Assembly: GCF_011927835.1 (NCBI RefSeq)
Contig: NZ_JAATJH010000005.1
Coordinates: 62,001-126,000 of the forward strand
Direction of reading: 5' to 3'
Length of the DNA stretch: 64,000 nucleotides
From: Neolewinella antarctica
Lineage (GTDB): Bacteria; Bacteroidota; Bacteroidia; Chitinophagales; Saprospiraceae
Part shown: positions 25,736-33,780 of the stretch, in pieces
Numbering within the stretch: the stretch's first letter is position 1
How the letters are laid out: each line of letters starts with the position of its first letter
Made by a program: the position numbers and the translations under genes
The notes under the pieces: generated by a model
What the model was told of the DNA's origin: nothing
The model's database searches: none
Seen by the model: only the letters and a program-made list of their open reading frames with translations

Positions 25736-25769
25736 GGTTTGTTGGTTTGTGAGGTCGTAGAATTATCTA

Positions 25770-25883
25770 CTGATCTTACGCAGCATCTTTTTTTCTTGCC
25801 ACAAAGGGCACAGAAAACACAAAGAAGCGTCACCCTTTGTGATCTCTGTGTGCTATGTGGTTAAATCTTCTGCGTAAGATCAG
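25770..25883. repeat. 114-bp hairpin element with perfect 14-bp terminal inverted repeats
   Basis: CTGATCTTACGCAG (25770-25783) is repeated exactly inverted at 25870-25883. Inside is a second inverted pair, GCCACAAAGGGCACAG with CTCTGTGTGCTATGTGG. There is no coding capacity. It is flanked on both sides by CTA. A MITE-like, non-autonomous element is the likely identity. Confidence 0.75.
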
Positions 25884-26006
25884 CTAATCGTTAGGTCGGT
25901 CCAAAAATCTGAATAGCGCTGCGCCAATTTCTCTTGCGCTTCCCGCAATAACCCCGCACCTGCGACCGCGCCCGCGCCACAACCAAAACACGAGCCTACC
26001 AGACAC

Positions 26007-26038
26007 AAAAAAGGCAGGCTCAGATAAACTGACCTGCC
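26007..26038 (-). terminator. Orphan terminator on the minus strand
   Basis: GGCAGGTCAG, a 5-nt loop and CTGAGCCTGCC (one bulge), followed on the minus strand by TTTTTT. There is no convincing gene upstream of it on that strand up to 26446. It could end a small RNA transcribed from about 26200, or be a remnant. Confidence 0.6.
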
Positions 26039-26446
26039 CGAACATTAACCAAAAACCCAGCAAAAGACTTGACATTAATTCTTGAGATATTCTTTTCACT
26101 CGGTGAAAAAACTCGCGATAGTCCGTCGCTCGGGGGGTAATTGCTACAAGGAACAACTACCTCGGTTTTCACCGGGCAAATATTGGTCGTTGTGGCAATA
26201 TGAGAACGCCACGCGGTGGTGGCGCTAAAAATTGTGTCTTCGTCGTTCCGTATGAACTACACTACACAAACCCGGTATTAATTGGATATGTTCGGTATTT
26301 CGGTATATTATTCGGAATAGGACGCCAAACATGCCCGGGATAGATTCGTTTAAATGGGTACCGCCCGCGGGCAATCTAAAGGTCGAGAATTTCTGATCGA
26401 AGCGCTCCACCCGTTTATTTAACCAATGCCATTAGCACACAATAAT
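26039..26446. other. Intergenic region, possible small RNA on the minus strand
   Basis: No protein frame is convincing. Read on the minus strand there is AATATTTG (one mismatch to TAnnTTTG) near 26180-26190, several hairpins such as TTTTTTCACCGAGTGAAAAG, and the strong orphan terminator at 26007-26038. That is the layout of an independent small RNA, but no family (6S, SRP, tmRNA, RNase P) was recognised. Confidence 0.3.
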
Positions 26447-26917
26447 ATGGAACTCACCAGAACGCAACAAGCCACCAAGGACGCCATCGTCAAGCAAATC
26501 ACGAAGATGAAGCAGGAGTCGCTCGACAACATCATGAAGATGCAGCGGATGGACAACCAGGAAGCCAAGAAAGAGACCGAAGACGGCATGAACATGTTTG
26601 AGGACGGCAAGGTCGACCAGGCACGTAACCGCGTCACCGCTCGCTCTTCCGTCGCCGACGCGCTGGCTCAGGACATCAACCTCCTCAAAGGCATCAACAC
26701 GATTACGCCCACCGAAGAAATTCAGATGGGGGACGTCGTGCACACCGACAAGGGCAAATTCTTCGTCGCCTGCGCCAGCGATGCCTTCACCATCGAGGGG
26801 GAGAAGTACATCGGCATTTCGACCGAAAGCCCCCTGTTCCGTGCCCTGCTTGGCAAGCACGATGGCGACACCGTCACCGTAAACGGTAACGACTTTAAAT
26901 TGAAGAAGTCATTTTAA
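26447..26917 (+). CDS. Small GreA/GreB C-terminal-like protein
   Basis: 156 residues. The N-terminal half (1-85) is a long charged helix pair (QQATKDAIVKQITKMKQESL), as in the GreA coiled coil. The C-terminal half (about 90-156) has IQMGDVVHTDKGKFFVACASDAF and PLFRALLGKHDGDTVTVNG, matching the GreA/GreB FKBP-like domain, whose usual ending is 'SPLGKALLGKxxGDxV'. It may act on RNA polymerase through the secondary channel, or may be a Gre-like protein with another role. ATG 26447 (MELTRTQQ) is preferred to ATG 26426. Confidence 0.75.
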   Translation: MELTRTQQATKDAIVKQITKMKQESLDNIMKMQRMDNQEAKKETEDGMNMFEDGKVDQARNRVTARSSVADALAQDINLLKGINTITPTEEIQMGDVVHTDKGKFFVACASDAFTIEGEKYIGISTESPLFRALLGKHDGDTVTVNGNDFKLKKSF

Positions 26918-26978
26918 CCGGCTGGCGCCCGTTGCGATGATCAGCGTTCACGTGACGACCGCCACCAAGATTTCAGGC

Positions 26979-27003
26979 GAGGCCGGCCCGGTGGGTCGGC
27001 CTT
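26979..27003 (+). terminator. Possible terminator hairpin after the Gre-like gene
   Basis: GAGGCCGGCC and GGTCGGCCTT pair around a short loop, with G-U pairs. Only a short, non-T-rich tail (CGTCG) follows, so it is weak as an intrinsic terminator. It lies about 60 nt after the stop. Confidence 0.4.
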
Positions 27004-27049
27004 CGTCGTGTAACCGCACCATCAGCAAACATTTAAATCCCCTAATCTA

Positions 27050-27388
27050 GTGACCCTACAGGAAGCCCAAACAAGCGTCGACGAGTGGATCAACACCATC
27101 GGCGTCCGCTACTATTCCGAGCTCACCAACATGGCCGTGCTCACCGAAGAAACCGGCGAAGTAGCCCGCCTGATCGCCCGGCTTTACGGGGAGCAATCCT
27201 TCAAAAACCCCGCCGACGAGGCCGCCGCCCCAGCAGCGTTAGCCGACGAGATGGCCGACGTACTCTTCGTTTTAATTTGCCTCGCTAACCAAACCGGTGT
27301 CGACCTCACGGAAGCCCTCCGGAAGAACCTGGCGAAGAAGACAGTTCGTGACGCGGATCGGCACGCTAATAATGAGAAGCTTCGGTAG
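27050..27388 (+). CDS. MazG-like nucleotide pyrophosphohydrolase
   Basis: 112 residues, all-alpha NTP pyrophosphatase fold. The metal-binding motif pair is visible: EETGE (E33, E34, E37) and DEMAD (E67, D70), so it should hydrolyse nucleoside triphosphates to monophosphates and pyrophosphate as a house-cleaning enzyme. The length matches single-domain MazG-like or dCTPase-type proteins. The start is GTG 27050. It follows the Gre-like gene by 132 nt on the same strand. Confidence 0.9.
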   Translation: MTLQEAQTSVDEWINTIGVRYYSELTNMAVLTEETGEVARLIARLYGEQSFKNPADEAAAPAALADEMADVLFVLICLANQTGVDLTEALRKNLAKKTVRDADRHANNEKLR

Positions 27389-27480
27389 GAGTATGCTTAT
27401 TTTGTGTAGGGATAGCTACGATGTCATACAAGTTTGCGAGTGATAAATAATTGGACGACATTAAACGTACATCCCGTAAC

Positions 27481-27540
27481 CCTCTCCCCCGGCCCCTTTC
27501 GCTGCGCGGCTGCCTACGGCGGTCCAGGGGGGAGGGGAGA
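27481..27540. repeat. C-rich/G-rich imperfect inverted repeat
   Basis: CCTCTCCCCCGGCCCC at the left faces GGGGGGAGGGGAG at the right across about 30 nt containing GCTGCGCGGCTGCC. This sort of CCTCTCCCC hairpin element is found in many bacterial genomes. It does not code for protein here. Confidence 0.5.
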
Positions 27541-27603
27541 CGAGGCAGCTCGCTACGCTCGTCAAAATGTTGCAATCATACTGTCCGATCACTCACTATG
27601 ATA

Positions 27604-27745
27604 TTATGTAACTGATGTTACGCAGATTATTTCGCCACATAAACACAAAAGCACAAAAATCGGTGTACGGCTACGCCGAAGCACCGTTTACTTACTCTTG
27701 TGTGTTTTTGTGGCATAATCCGGTTGCGTAAGGTCAGTTATGTAA
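27604..27745. mobile_element. 126-bp hairpin MITE with 8-bp target duplication
   Basis: The element (27612-27737) starts CTGATGTTACGCAG and ends TTGCGTAAGGTCAG, its imperfect inverse. The interior forms a long hairpin of CCACATAAACACAAAAGC against TGTGTGTTTTTGTGG. It is bounded by TTATGTAA at 27604-27611 and 27738-27745, a perfect 8-bp direct repeat, as expected for a transposed unit. It has no coding capacity. Confidence 0.75.
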
Positions 27746-28164
27746 GCCTGCGAACGGTGATTACATAATCCCTAAATGAGCAGTATTGATAATTGCCCGA
27801 GAATATCGGTACTAGTCATCCGTCCCTTGAGCTTGGCCAATGTTTTGGTGCTTTAAAGGCGTGAAGAAATCCGTACTGTCTGAGCCCCCACTAATTGCAT
27901 ATCAAGACCACAGGCTAGTGCTACCAACAAGCACAATTCTGAAACACAAAGTGAATGGCGAGTTGACGGATTTTAGCCTTTCAAGCACCAAAACATTGAT
28001 CAGCCAAGCTCACAGGACAAGAATTTTGCTTCTTTTCTTCTGAAAAGAAGTGCAAAACGGGCCGAAACGAGAGCAACGCAAAGCTGTACGTAAATACTAG
28101 CTCTCTGGCGCGGCCGCAGGTGCCAAGCAAATGGAAAGGAGCAGAGATAATTGGCAATGCCTAA
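27746..28164. other. Intergenic region without a supported gene
   Basis: A 67-codon frame at 27840-28043 resembles no family and its composition is like the intergenic DNA. A hairpin (TTCTTTTC with GAAAAGAA) sits at 28025-28057, and a copy of the GCGCGGCCGCAGGTGCC motif near 28106. This is probably decayed DNA. Confidence 0.4.
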
Positions 28165-29511
28165 TCAAGCCACCGCCCGCAACCGACTAGCCGTAACCAC
28201 CGCCACCACGCTCATCACCATCGTAAAATAACCCAGGTTCTCGTACCCATCCAGCATGCCCTGCTCGTTCTCGGTAATGATCAGGCCCGCCACCAGCGTA
28301 CTCCCGAACAAAGCCGCTTCGTTTACTGACTGCCGGATCGACATAAAACTCCCCCGGTTCTCCGGCCGGACGACCGAGGTGATCATCGTTGTGGCCGGCA
28401 CGTTACGCCCGCTGGCCACCACGAAGAAGGAGGAAGTTACCAGCAAGCCTACGTAAAGTGAATCCGTTTCTAGGTTCGTCAGTAGGTAGATACTCCCCAA
28501 CGCGAAAAAGGAAGCGACCGAAAAGATCAGCATCCGCCCGTAGCGGTCCGCCAGCTTCCCGAACAGCGGTAGCAACACTACGGTCAAAATCCCTCCAACC
28601 AGGTAAACAAGGCTGATCTCCGTATCCGAAAAGCCCACGTTGATCTGCATGTACGGGGCGATGAAGGGGATGATCGTGAAGTGACCCAGCATCAGCGTCA
28701 TCGTGAAGAGCAACGCCGCCCGTTGGTTGGAGTCGGAAAAGATCTTGACGAACGGTTCCGCGATTCTCCGGAGCGTCCCCTGCGGGGCGAGGGCTTGTTC
28801 CACCGGGGATAAGGCTATTTCATCAAGCACATCCGCCATGGCTCTTCCGTCTTCCCCTTGCGACGCGCTAGCTAGTCCCGCACTTAGTCGGGGCGACGCG
28901 CTAGCTAGTCCCGCACTTAGTCGGGACGGCCTCGCCCGCTCACTTGACATGTGACCGCGCAAACTAGGAATGAACCGCCACGCCAACAACCAGAACAGGG
29001 CCGCGATACCCGCCGTAGCAACGAACGGAGCGTGCCACCCCAACTTACTGGCAATGTAGATGCCGGACGGAATACCGATCACGCTCGCCGCCGAAAAGGC
29101 CGTCATCACCCAGCCCATCGCCGAAGCCCGCCGCTCCAGCGGAATCACGTCGCCCACGATGGCCAAAACCAGCGCGCCGAGCGTGCCCCCGAAAATGCCC
29201 GTGGCGGAGCGTAGGCAAAGGAGCCACAAGTAAGTCGGGGCGAACGCGCAGGCCAGCGTGCCCACCGTAAAGCCAGCGAATAAAAATAAAAGCGCCGTGC
29301 GCCGGTCGAAACGATCGATGAAGGCCGTACTGATCAAATTACCCATCAGCGCCGCGCCCGCATAGGCCGATACCACCCAGGCAAACTGCCCCGGCGAGAT
29401 GGAAAACTCTTCCATGATCGTCTTACCGAGCGGCATGATGATCATGAAGTCGATGATGTGGGAGAACTGGACGGCGGCCAGGATGAAGAGCAGCTTTTTT
29501 TCGGAATTCAA
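28165..29511 (-). CDS. MFS-family transporter
   Basis: 448 residues, about 12 transmembrane helices in two halves, beginning KKLLFILAAVQFSHIIDFMIIMPLG and carrying the loop 2-3 motif FIDRFDRRTALL and LADRYGRMLIFS after helix 8. It fits the AraJ/drug-efflux type of permease; the substrate is unknown. The start is TTG (29511); no ATG lies nearby. The central cytoplasmic loop (about residues 190-240) contains an in-frame duplication of 11 residues (RLSAGLASAS-P/Q) encoded by two 33-bp repeats at 28861-28926. The upstream side abuts a REP element. Confidence 0.88.
   Translation of the reverse strand: MNSEKKLLFILAAVQFSHIIDFMIIMPLGKTIMEEFSISPGQFAWVVSAYAGAALMGNLISTAFIDRFDRRTALLFLFAGFTVGTLACAFAPTYLWLLCLRSATGIFGGTLGALVLAIVGDVIPLERRASAMGWVMTAFSAASVIGIPSGIYIASKLGWHAPFVATAGIAALFWLLAWRFIPSLRGHMSSERARPSRLSAGLASASPRLSAGLASASQGEDGRAMADVLDEIALSPVEQALAPQGTLRRIAEPFVKIFSDSNQRAALLFTMTLMLGHFTIIPFIAPYMQINVGFSDTEISLVYLVGGILTVVLLPLFGKLADRYGRMLIFSVASFFALGSIYLLTNLETDSLYVGLLVTSSFFVVASGRNVPATTMITSVVRPENRGSFMSIRQSVNEAALFGSTLVAGLIITENEQGMLDGYENLGYFTMVMSVVAVVTASRLRAVA
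28861..28926. repeat. 33-bp direct repeat inside the MFS gene
   Basis: Two adjacent copies of CGACGCGCTAGCTAGTCCCG followed by CACTTAGTCGGG(G/A), differing only in the last base. Each 33-bp copy adds 11 residues to the hydrophilic central loop, so the frame is kept. The copy contains an imperfect TCCCG/CGGGA palindrome. Confidence 0.9.
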
Positions 29512-29523
29512 ATTTAGTCGGTT

Positions 29524-29650
29524 AAGGTTGAGGGCTTGTAGCCCGAACGAAACAGCGGTAGCCCCGTAACACTAGACTACCGCACCCCCAATAGCTATCG
29601 GGGTCGGGCTAAGACCGACGAAGTCAGCAGCGAAGCTCTCCCCTCAACCT
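29524..29650. repeat. REP/BIME-like element
   Basis: The left arm AAGGTTGAGGGCTTGTAGCC and the right end CCCCTCAACCT enclose the variant palindrome CCAATAGCTATCGGGG (29588-29603) and GTCGGGCTAAGACCGACGAA. The right arm overlaps the 3' end of the epimerase-methyltransferase gene and supplies its TGA stop (29644-29646). It is the same family as the elements at 10.1, 50.2 and 62.2 kb. Confidence 0.8.
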
Positions 29651-30666
29651 ATGAGTGATTTCTGGAGGATGCCGAATAACTCCCGGCCCGCCCGCGGGGG
29701 GATGGAATTATGGGCGGTAGTAAAGGTGACGACGTCGAAAAGCGGGTCGAAATAGCCCAGGTATTCGGACCGGGTGCCACCGAACGGCCGCTTCTCCAGT
29801 TCGTCCGTCAGCGGAACGTCGAACCATAAACCGACCAGTTTGCCGGAGGTTGCGAGTAGGTCGTGCATCTTAAGGGCGTAGGCTTTTCGGTTTTCGCCGG
29901 TAGGTGGGAAGGAGCAGAAAAAGGTTTGCTCGAGAATGAGGTCGTATTGGCCTTGGTGGGCAAAAAAGTCGCTCCGGATGGCTTGTTCCGCGGGGAAATC
30001 CGGGACGCGTTTTAAAAATGCCGCCAGCGGCTCCGGCGCAATGTCGAGCACGGTAACGTTTCGAAAACCGCTGTTCCAGGCGTACTCCGCCTCGTGGGCG
30101 TTACCCGCGCCGGGGATAAGGATGCGCAGGCTTTTATCGCTTAGCTGATCGAGGTATTCTTTGATCGGCGTGGAGGGGCTGCCGATGTCCCAACCGGTGT
30201 TGCCCGCCGCGTAGCGCTCCGTCCAGTAGTCACCGTCGCGGGCGCCTTCGTTTGCCGGAGTTGGTAGAATGCTCTGGCATATCTCTACCAGGACGCCGTT
30301 CGTGCTTTTGGGGTGAAGGAAGCAGACCAGTTTGTTGTCCGCCCCGGGCGTCGGCTCGGTCTGGAGGAGTTCGAAACCGTCGGCGGCCAGGCGGGCCATT
30401 TCGGCGTGAATGTCGTCGACCTCGAAGGCCAAATGGTGGAGGCCGGGGCCGCGTTTGGCGAGGTATTTGTGGAGGGTGCTTTCCGGACCGGTGGGGGTGA
30501 CGAGTTCGAGTTTCGCCTGGTCGCCGCCGGCTTCAAAGAAGACGGTCCGTACGTGCTGGTTACCAACGTCCTCGGTCTTGTAGGCGGGCCGGCCCAGGAG
30601 GCGGGTGATCAGGTCCGTGGCGGCGGGCGCGTTGGCGACGGCAATGCCGATGTGGTCTAAGCGCAT
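29644..30666 (-). CDS. Fusion: methylmalonyl-CoA epimerase + TPMT-type methyltransferase
   Basis: 340 residues in one uninterrupted frame. Residues 1-132 are a VOC-fold methylmalonyl-CoA epimerase: MRLDHIGIAV (metal ligand H5), PGLHHLAFEVDDI (H77/H78) and VLVEICQ (E128). Residues 146-340 are a SAM-dependent methyltransferase of the thiopurine methyltransferase group: DYWTERYAAGNTGWD, the SAM loop ILIPGAGNAHEAEYAW, and LILEQTFFCSFPP. The linker is about 12 residues. The epimerase interconverts (R)- and (S)-methylmalonyl-CoA in propionate metabolism; no mutase gene is nearby. ATG 30666 is chosen because it begins the VOC domain. How the two activities are linked is unknown. Confidence 0.88.
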   Translation of the reverse strand: MRLDHIGIAVANAPAATDLITRLLGRPAYKTEDVGNQHVRTVFFEAGGDQAKLELVTPTGPESTLHKYLAKRGPGLHHLAFEVDDIHAEMARLAADGFELLQTEPTPGADNKLVCFLHPKSTNGVLVEICQSILPTPANEGARDGDYWTERYAAGNTGWDIGSPSTPIKEYLDQLSDKSLRILIPGAGNAHEAEYAWNSGFRNVTVLDIAPEPLAAFLKRVPDFPAEQAIRSDFFAHQGQYDLILEQTFFCSFPPTGENRKAYALKMHDLLATSGKLVGLWFDVPLTDELEKRPFGGTRSEYLGYFDPLFDVVTFTTAHNSIPPRAGRELFGILQKSLIG

Positions 30667-30800
30667 GGGGTGGGGGTAGTTTATTGGAAGCTCTTTGTTA
30701 TGGTATGGGTCATTCACCTAATTTGTACATCACGTGTCAAGTTTGGCAAATTAAAGGGCTTTCGCAAAACCCGTTTTCCCGCTCGGTAGTTGTAGCAGCG

Positions 30801-31673
30801 ATGGGCAATCGTTATCCCGCAAAAGTGTTATTGTTTGGTGAGCACACCGTTCTGCGGGGTGGTCGTGGACTTGCCGTGCCCTATGGTCGCCTGTCGCTCA
30901 GGTGGGAGGAAAGCAAGCCGGATGAGACCCTCCTCCGGTTCGGTGACTACCTGAAAAAAGAGTTCTCCCAGGAGCTGCTGGACACGAATTCCCTGGAAGA
31001 TCACCTCCTCGAAGACTGGCGCCTAACCGGTAACATCCCCGTGGGTTACGGCCTCGGCAGCAGCGGTGCCGTTTGCGCCGCCATCTTCGACCGTTTTGCC
31101 ACCGACAAGGGTAGGCAGCTCAGCGGTAACGAATTGCGCCACCAGCTCGCGCGCATGGAGAATTACTTTCACGGAGACAGCTCCGGCACGGACCCGCTGA
31201 TCTGTTACTTGCAGCAGCCGATGTTGCTCGGTCAGGGCGTGGCTCCGCAGGCGGTTCAGCTCCCCGAAGATTACGGCGATTATTTCTTCCTCGTCGACAC
31301 CGGCCGGACGCGCAAAGCCTCCACCCTCATCCGCAAGTTTACCGAAGCGTACGACGGCAGGCCGGAGTTCGCCGCAATGGTCGACAACGTATGGAAACCA
31401 AAGGCCGACACCGCCATCGATGCCCTGCTGAACAACGACCGGAAAGCCCTCCTCAAGGCCTTCGCCGAGATCAGTGAGTTTCAGATCAAGCACTTGCGGA
31501 CGTTTATTCCGAAACCCATCCGTAAGCAGTGGTCCGGCAGCAATTACCGCCTCAAAATCTGTGGCGCCGGCGGCGGTGGGATGCTGCTGGGTATGGCCAA
31601 CCGGCCGAACGCACGGATTAGTGGGCTGGGGACGGTTTACTGGTTGCGGGAAGGGGTGGTGGCGGGGCAATAA
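30801..31673 (+). CDS. GHMP kinase, mevalonate-kinase-like
   Basis: 290 residues of the GHMP superfamily: PAKVLLFGEHTVLRGGRGLAVP at the N-terminus (mevalonate kinase begins 'GKVILFGEHAVVYG'), the ATP-binding loop VGYGLGSSGAVCAA, and the C-terminal motif KICGAGGGGMLLGM. Mevalonate kinase phosphorylates mevalonate in isoprenoid synthesis. No other mevalonate-pathway gene is adjacent. It is divergent from the epimerase fusion across 134 nt. ATG 30801 is preferred over in-frame starts upstream, since the family begins there. It is short for the family. Confidence 0.85.
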   Translation: MGNRYPAKVLLFGEHTVLRGGRGLAVPYGRLSLRWEESKPDETLLRFGDYLKKEFSQELLDTNSLEDHLLEDWRLTGNIPVGYGLGSSGAVCAAIFDRFATDKGRQLSGNELRHQLARMENYFHGDSSGTDPLICYLQQPMLLGQGVAPQAVQLPEDYGDYFFLVDTGRTRKASTLIRKFTEAYDGRPEFAAMVDNVWKPKADTAIDALLNNDRKALLKAFAEISEFQIKHLRTFIPKPIRKQWSGSNYRLKICGAGGGGMLLGMANRPNARISGLGTVYWLREGVVAGQ

Positions 31674-31748
31674 TCCGCTCGCTACGCGGTGCTTTTACCG
31701 GAGGGGCTCAACGATAGGCTGCGCTCTTTTTATTGGCTACAAAGCTAT

Positions 31749-33599
31749 CTACTCCTTTCTGTATAATATCGCTCGGTAATCATCCACCCAGACATCTTGT
31801 TGCGGCCAGTTGTGCAGGAACGTTTTAGCGTACCACCCTTCCCGTAAGCTACCGGGTAAGTGGACGTAAAAGGCTGCCTCCCCCCAAACGCCCTGCTTTC
31901 CGAGCGACCAGATATTTCCGTCTTCATTACCGATGAACGCGGAGATCGGTATGCGGCGGGTGAATTGCTTCGATCCGTTTTCGTCATAAATTTCCGCCAC
32001 CAGGGTAAGTAGGGCGTCGCGGTTTGGGTAGGGCGTGCCTTCCGCCAGGTAGCCCTGAACGCCGACCTTCAAATATTCTCCGGCGGCACTGGCGGGCAGG
32101 GGGAGATGCTCGCTCAGGTTCTGGAATTCCTGCGGATCGTGGTAGGCGAATTGACCGGACAGGGAGTGATCTTTGGAAACAGTAGGTCCATATCTGGCAA
32201 CATCCTCAAAATCATCGCTGGCGAGGGTATCGATCAGGACCAGTTTCCCTTCATCGGGCTGCAGGCTGTTCGTGTGGTAAGCTCGTAGGGCATTAATACT
32301 GTTGCTGAGTTTACCGAAACTGGCGACGTAGAAGGCGCGGTTGTGGCGCTCCGTCCAGATGTAGCCCTCGCGGGATTGCCAGGTTTGGAAGATGTTGAGC
32401 GCGGCGAATAGAACCGTGGCGACCACCGGTAACCACTTCCAACGTTTGGAGCCCGACAAGCCGGCAAAGCCCGCCGCCAGCCCAAACGCTAGGTAGGGGT
32501 AGGCATCCACCATCGGCCGTTGGCCCAGCCCGGGGAAGTAGCTGTAGACGTAGTAGCTGTAGTGTATCCAGGTGTTGAGGACGGTAAAAACCAGAATGGG
32601 CAATAACCAACCTTTTGCGTAGCGGCCCAGCACGAATAGCCCCCCGAGCGCAAAAAACATGATCGGAGTATAGATCAGCCAGCCGTTATTGAAATAGAAA
32701 AAAGCTTGCCAGATGCGGGGCTTCAGGAAGTCGAAGCCCTCCCCTTCGTAAGGGTTAAAAATCAGCTGCCCGCTGACGTAGTACCAGTACGCAATTTGTA
32801 GGGAAAAGACCAATCCGAAACCGACTACGGCCGGGGCGAGTAGTAGAAAATTTTGCTTGATGAAGTCCAGGCGCCCAATTAACGTCTTCCCGTCGTAAAC
32901 ACCCCACACGACCGGCACCAGCGCCACCACAATCTCCGGCACCCGCGTCAGCGCAATCAAGCCCACGACGGCCCCCAACAGCAGCGCCCGCGTAGCCTTC
33001 GGCGACTCCCAGAACCGCACCGTCGCGTGGAGTAGCCAGGTATGGAGGAAGAAAAGGAACCCGTGAGACATCGTCACGTAGTTCGTGTGGTAGAACAAAT
33101 TAGTGGCCGCGGCCAGCGCGATGCAGGTGATGGTGACTACGCGGTCCGAGAAGTAGCGCTTCAGCGGTTTAATTAACAAATAGAAAGCTAGAATAACGTA
33201 GCAGACAATTGCGAAGCCAACCGAAGCGGCGTAGGGCCTCGTCCAACCATTCGCCTCGTACTCCGGGGAGGCTTTTGCGTACAGGTGCCCCAGGAAAAAG
33301 AAAGGCGTCTCCAGCAGCGGAACGCCGAGGGTGTACTTGATGTAGCGGCGGCCTTTCTCGGTGAGGCGGACGCCGTAGATGTCCTCGCGTGGGTCCGCGC
33401 TCGAAGGATTCACTTCACGTAGCGTGGTGATGGTCTTGTCGTAATCCCCCACATCCCCGTGCACGAAAGCACTGACGACGTGCATGTAGTAGAAGCAGGA
33501 ATCGCCGTGGTAGAGGGTGTCCGGCCACCGGTCGATGACCAGGTTGCCGGCGACGAGGAAAATGGCCAGGGCGGTTAGGAGGGTCCGCGTGTGGGTCAA
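31749..33599 (-). CDS. Large membrane protein, GT-C-like glycosyltransferase candidate
   Basis: 616 residues. The N-terminal 430 hold about ten hydrophobic helices with an early luminal loop (WPDTLYHGDSCFYYMHVVSAF) that has the acidic residue after TM1 expected for GT-C mannosyl- or PMT-type transferases. The C-terminal 180 residues form a soluble, beta-rich domain (AAGEYLKVGVQGYL, WVDDYRAILYRKE). It may transfer lipid-linked sugars outside the inner membrane. No family is assigned with certainty. It is convergent with the GHMP kinase gene. Confidence 0.7.
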   Translation of the reverse strand: MTHTRTLLTALAIFLVAGNLVIDRWPDTLYHGDSCFYYMHVVSAFVHGDVGDYDKTITTLREVNPSSADPREDIYGVRLTEKGRRYIKYTLGVPLLETPFFFLGHLYAKASPEYEANGWTRPYAASVGFAIVCYVILAFYLLIKPLKRYFSDRVVTITCIALAAATNLFYHTNYVTMSHGFLFFLHTWLLHATVRFWESPKATRALLLGAVVGLIALTRVPEIVVALVPVVWGVYDGKTLIGRLDFIKQNFLLLAPAVVGFGLVFSLQIAYWYYVSGQLIFNPYEGEGFDFLKPRIWQAFFYFNNGWLIYTPIMFFALGGLFVLGRYAKGWLLPILVFTVLNTWIHYSYYVYSYFPGLGQRPMVDAYPYLAFGLAAGFAGLSGSKRWKWLPVVATVLFAALNIFQTWQSREGYIWTERHNRAFYVASFGKLSNSINALRAYHTNSLQPDEGKLVLIDTLASDDFEDVARYGPTVSKDHSLSGQFAYHDPQEFQNLSEHLPLPASAAGEYLKVGVQGYLAEGTPYPNRDALLTLVAEIYDENGSKQFTRRIPISAFIGNEDGNIWSLGKQGVWGEAAFYVHLPGSLREGWYAKTFLHNWPQQDVWVDDYRAILYRKE

Positions 33600-33780
33600 G
33601 GGGAATTGGGTTTTAGGAAAGATAAAGATAAAGGTAATGGGGACCGCTAGTGCTAAAAGCAGCGCGGGCGGGAACAGCGAAATTGTGAGGGAGTGCTCAC
33701 GCTACTTAAGTCGATCCTTCGGGCCGCATCAGTTACGGGCAAGACCGATCTTTGTCGTTATACCTACCTTGCGCGCCGCA

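Noticed and set aside
25884-26156. 90-codon minus-strand frame
   Set aside because: It runs across the orphan terminator and has no family character; it may overlap a non-coding RNA instead.
27840-28043. 67-codon plus-strand frame
   Set aside because: No motif, no promoter, and composition like the flanking non-coding DNA. It could be a remnant but cannot be supported.
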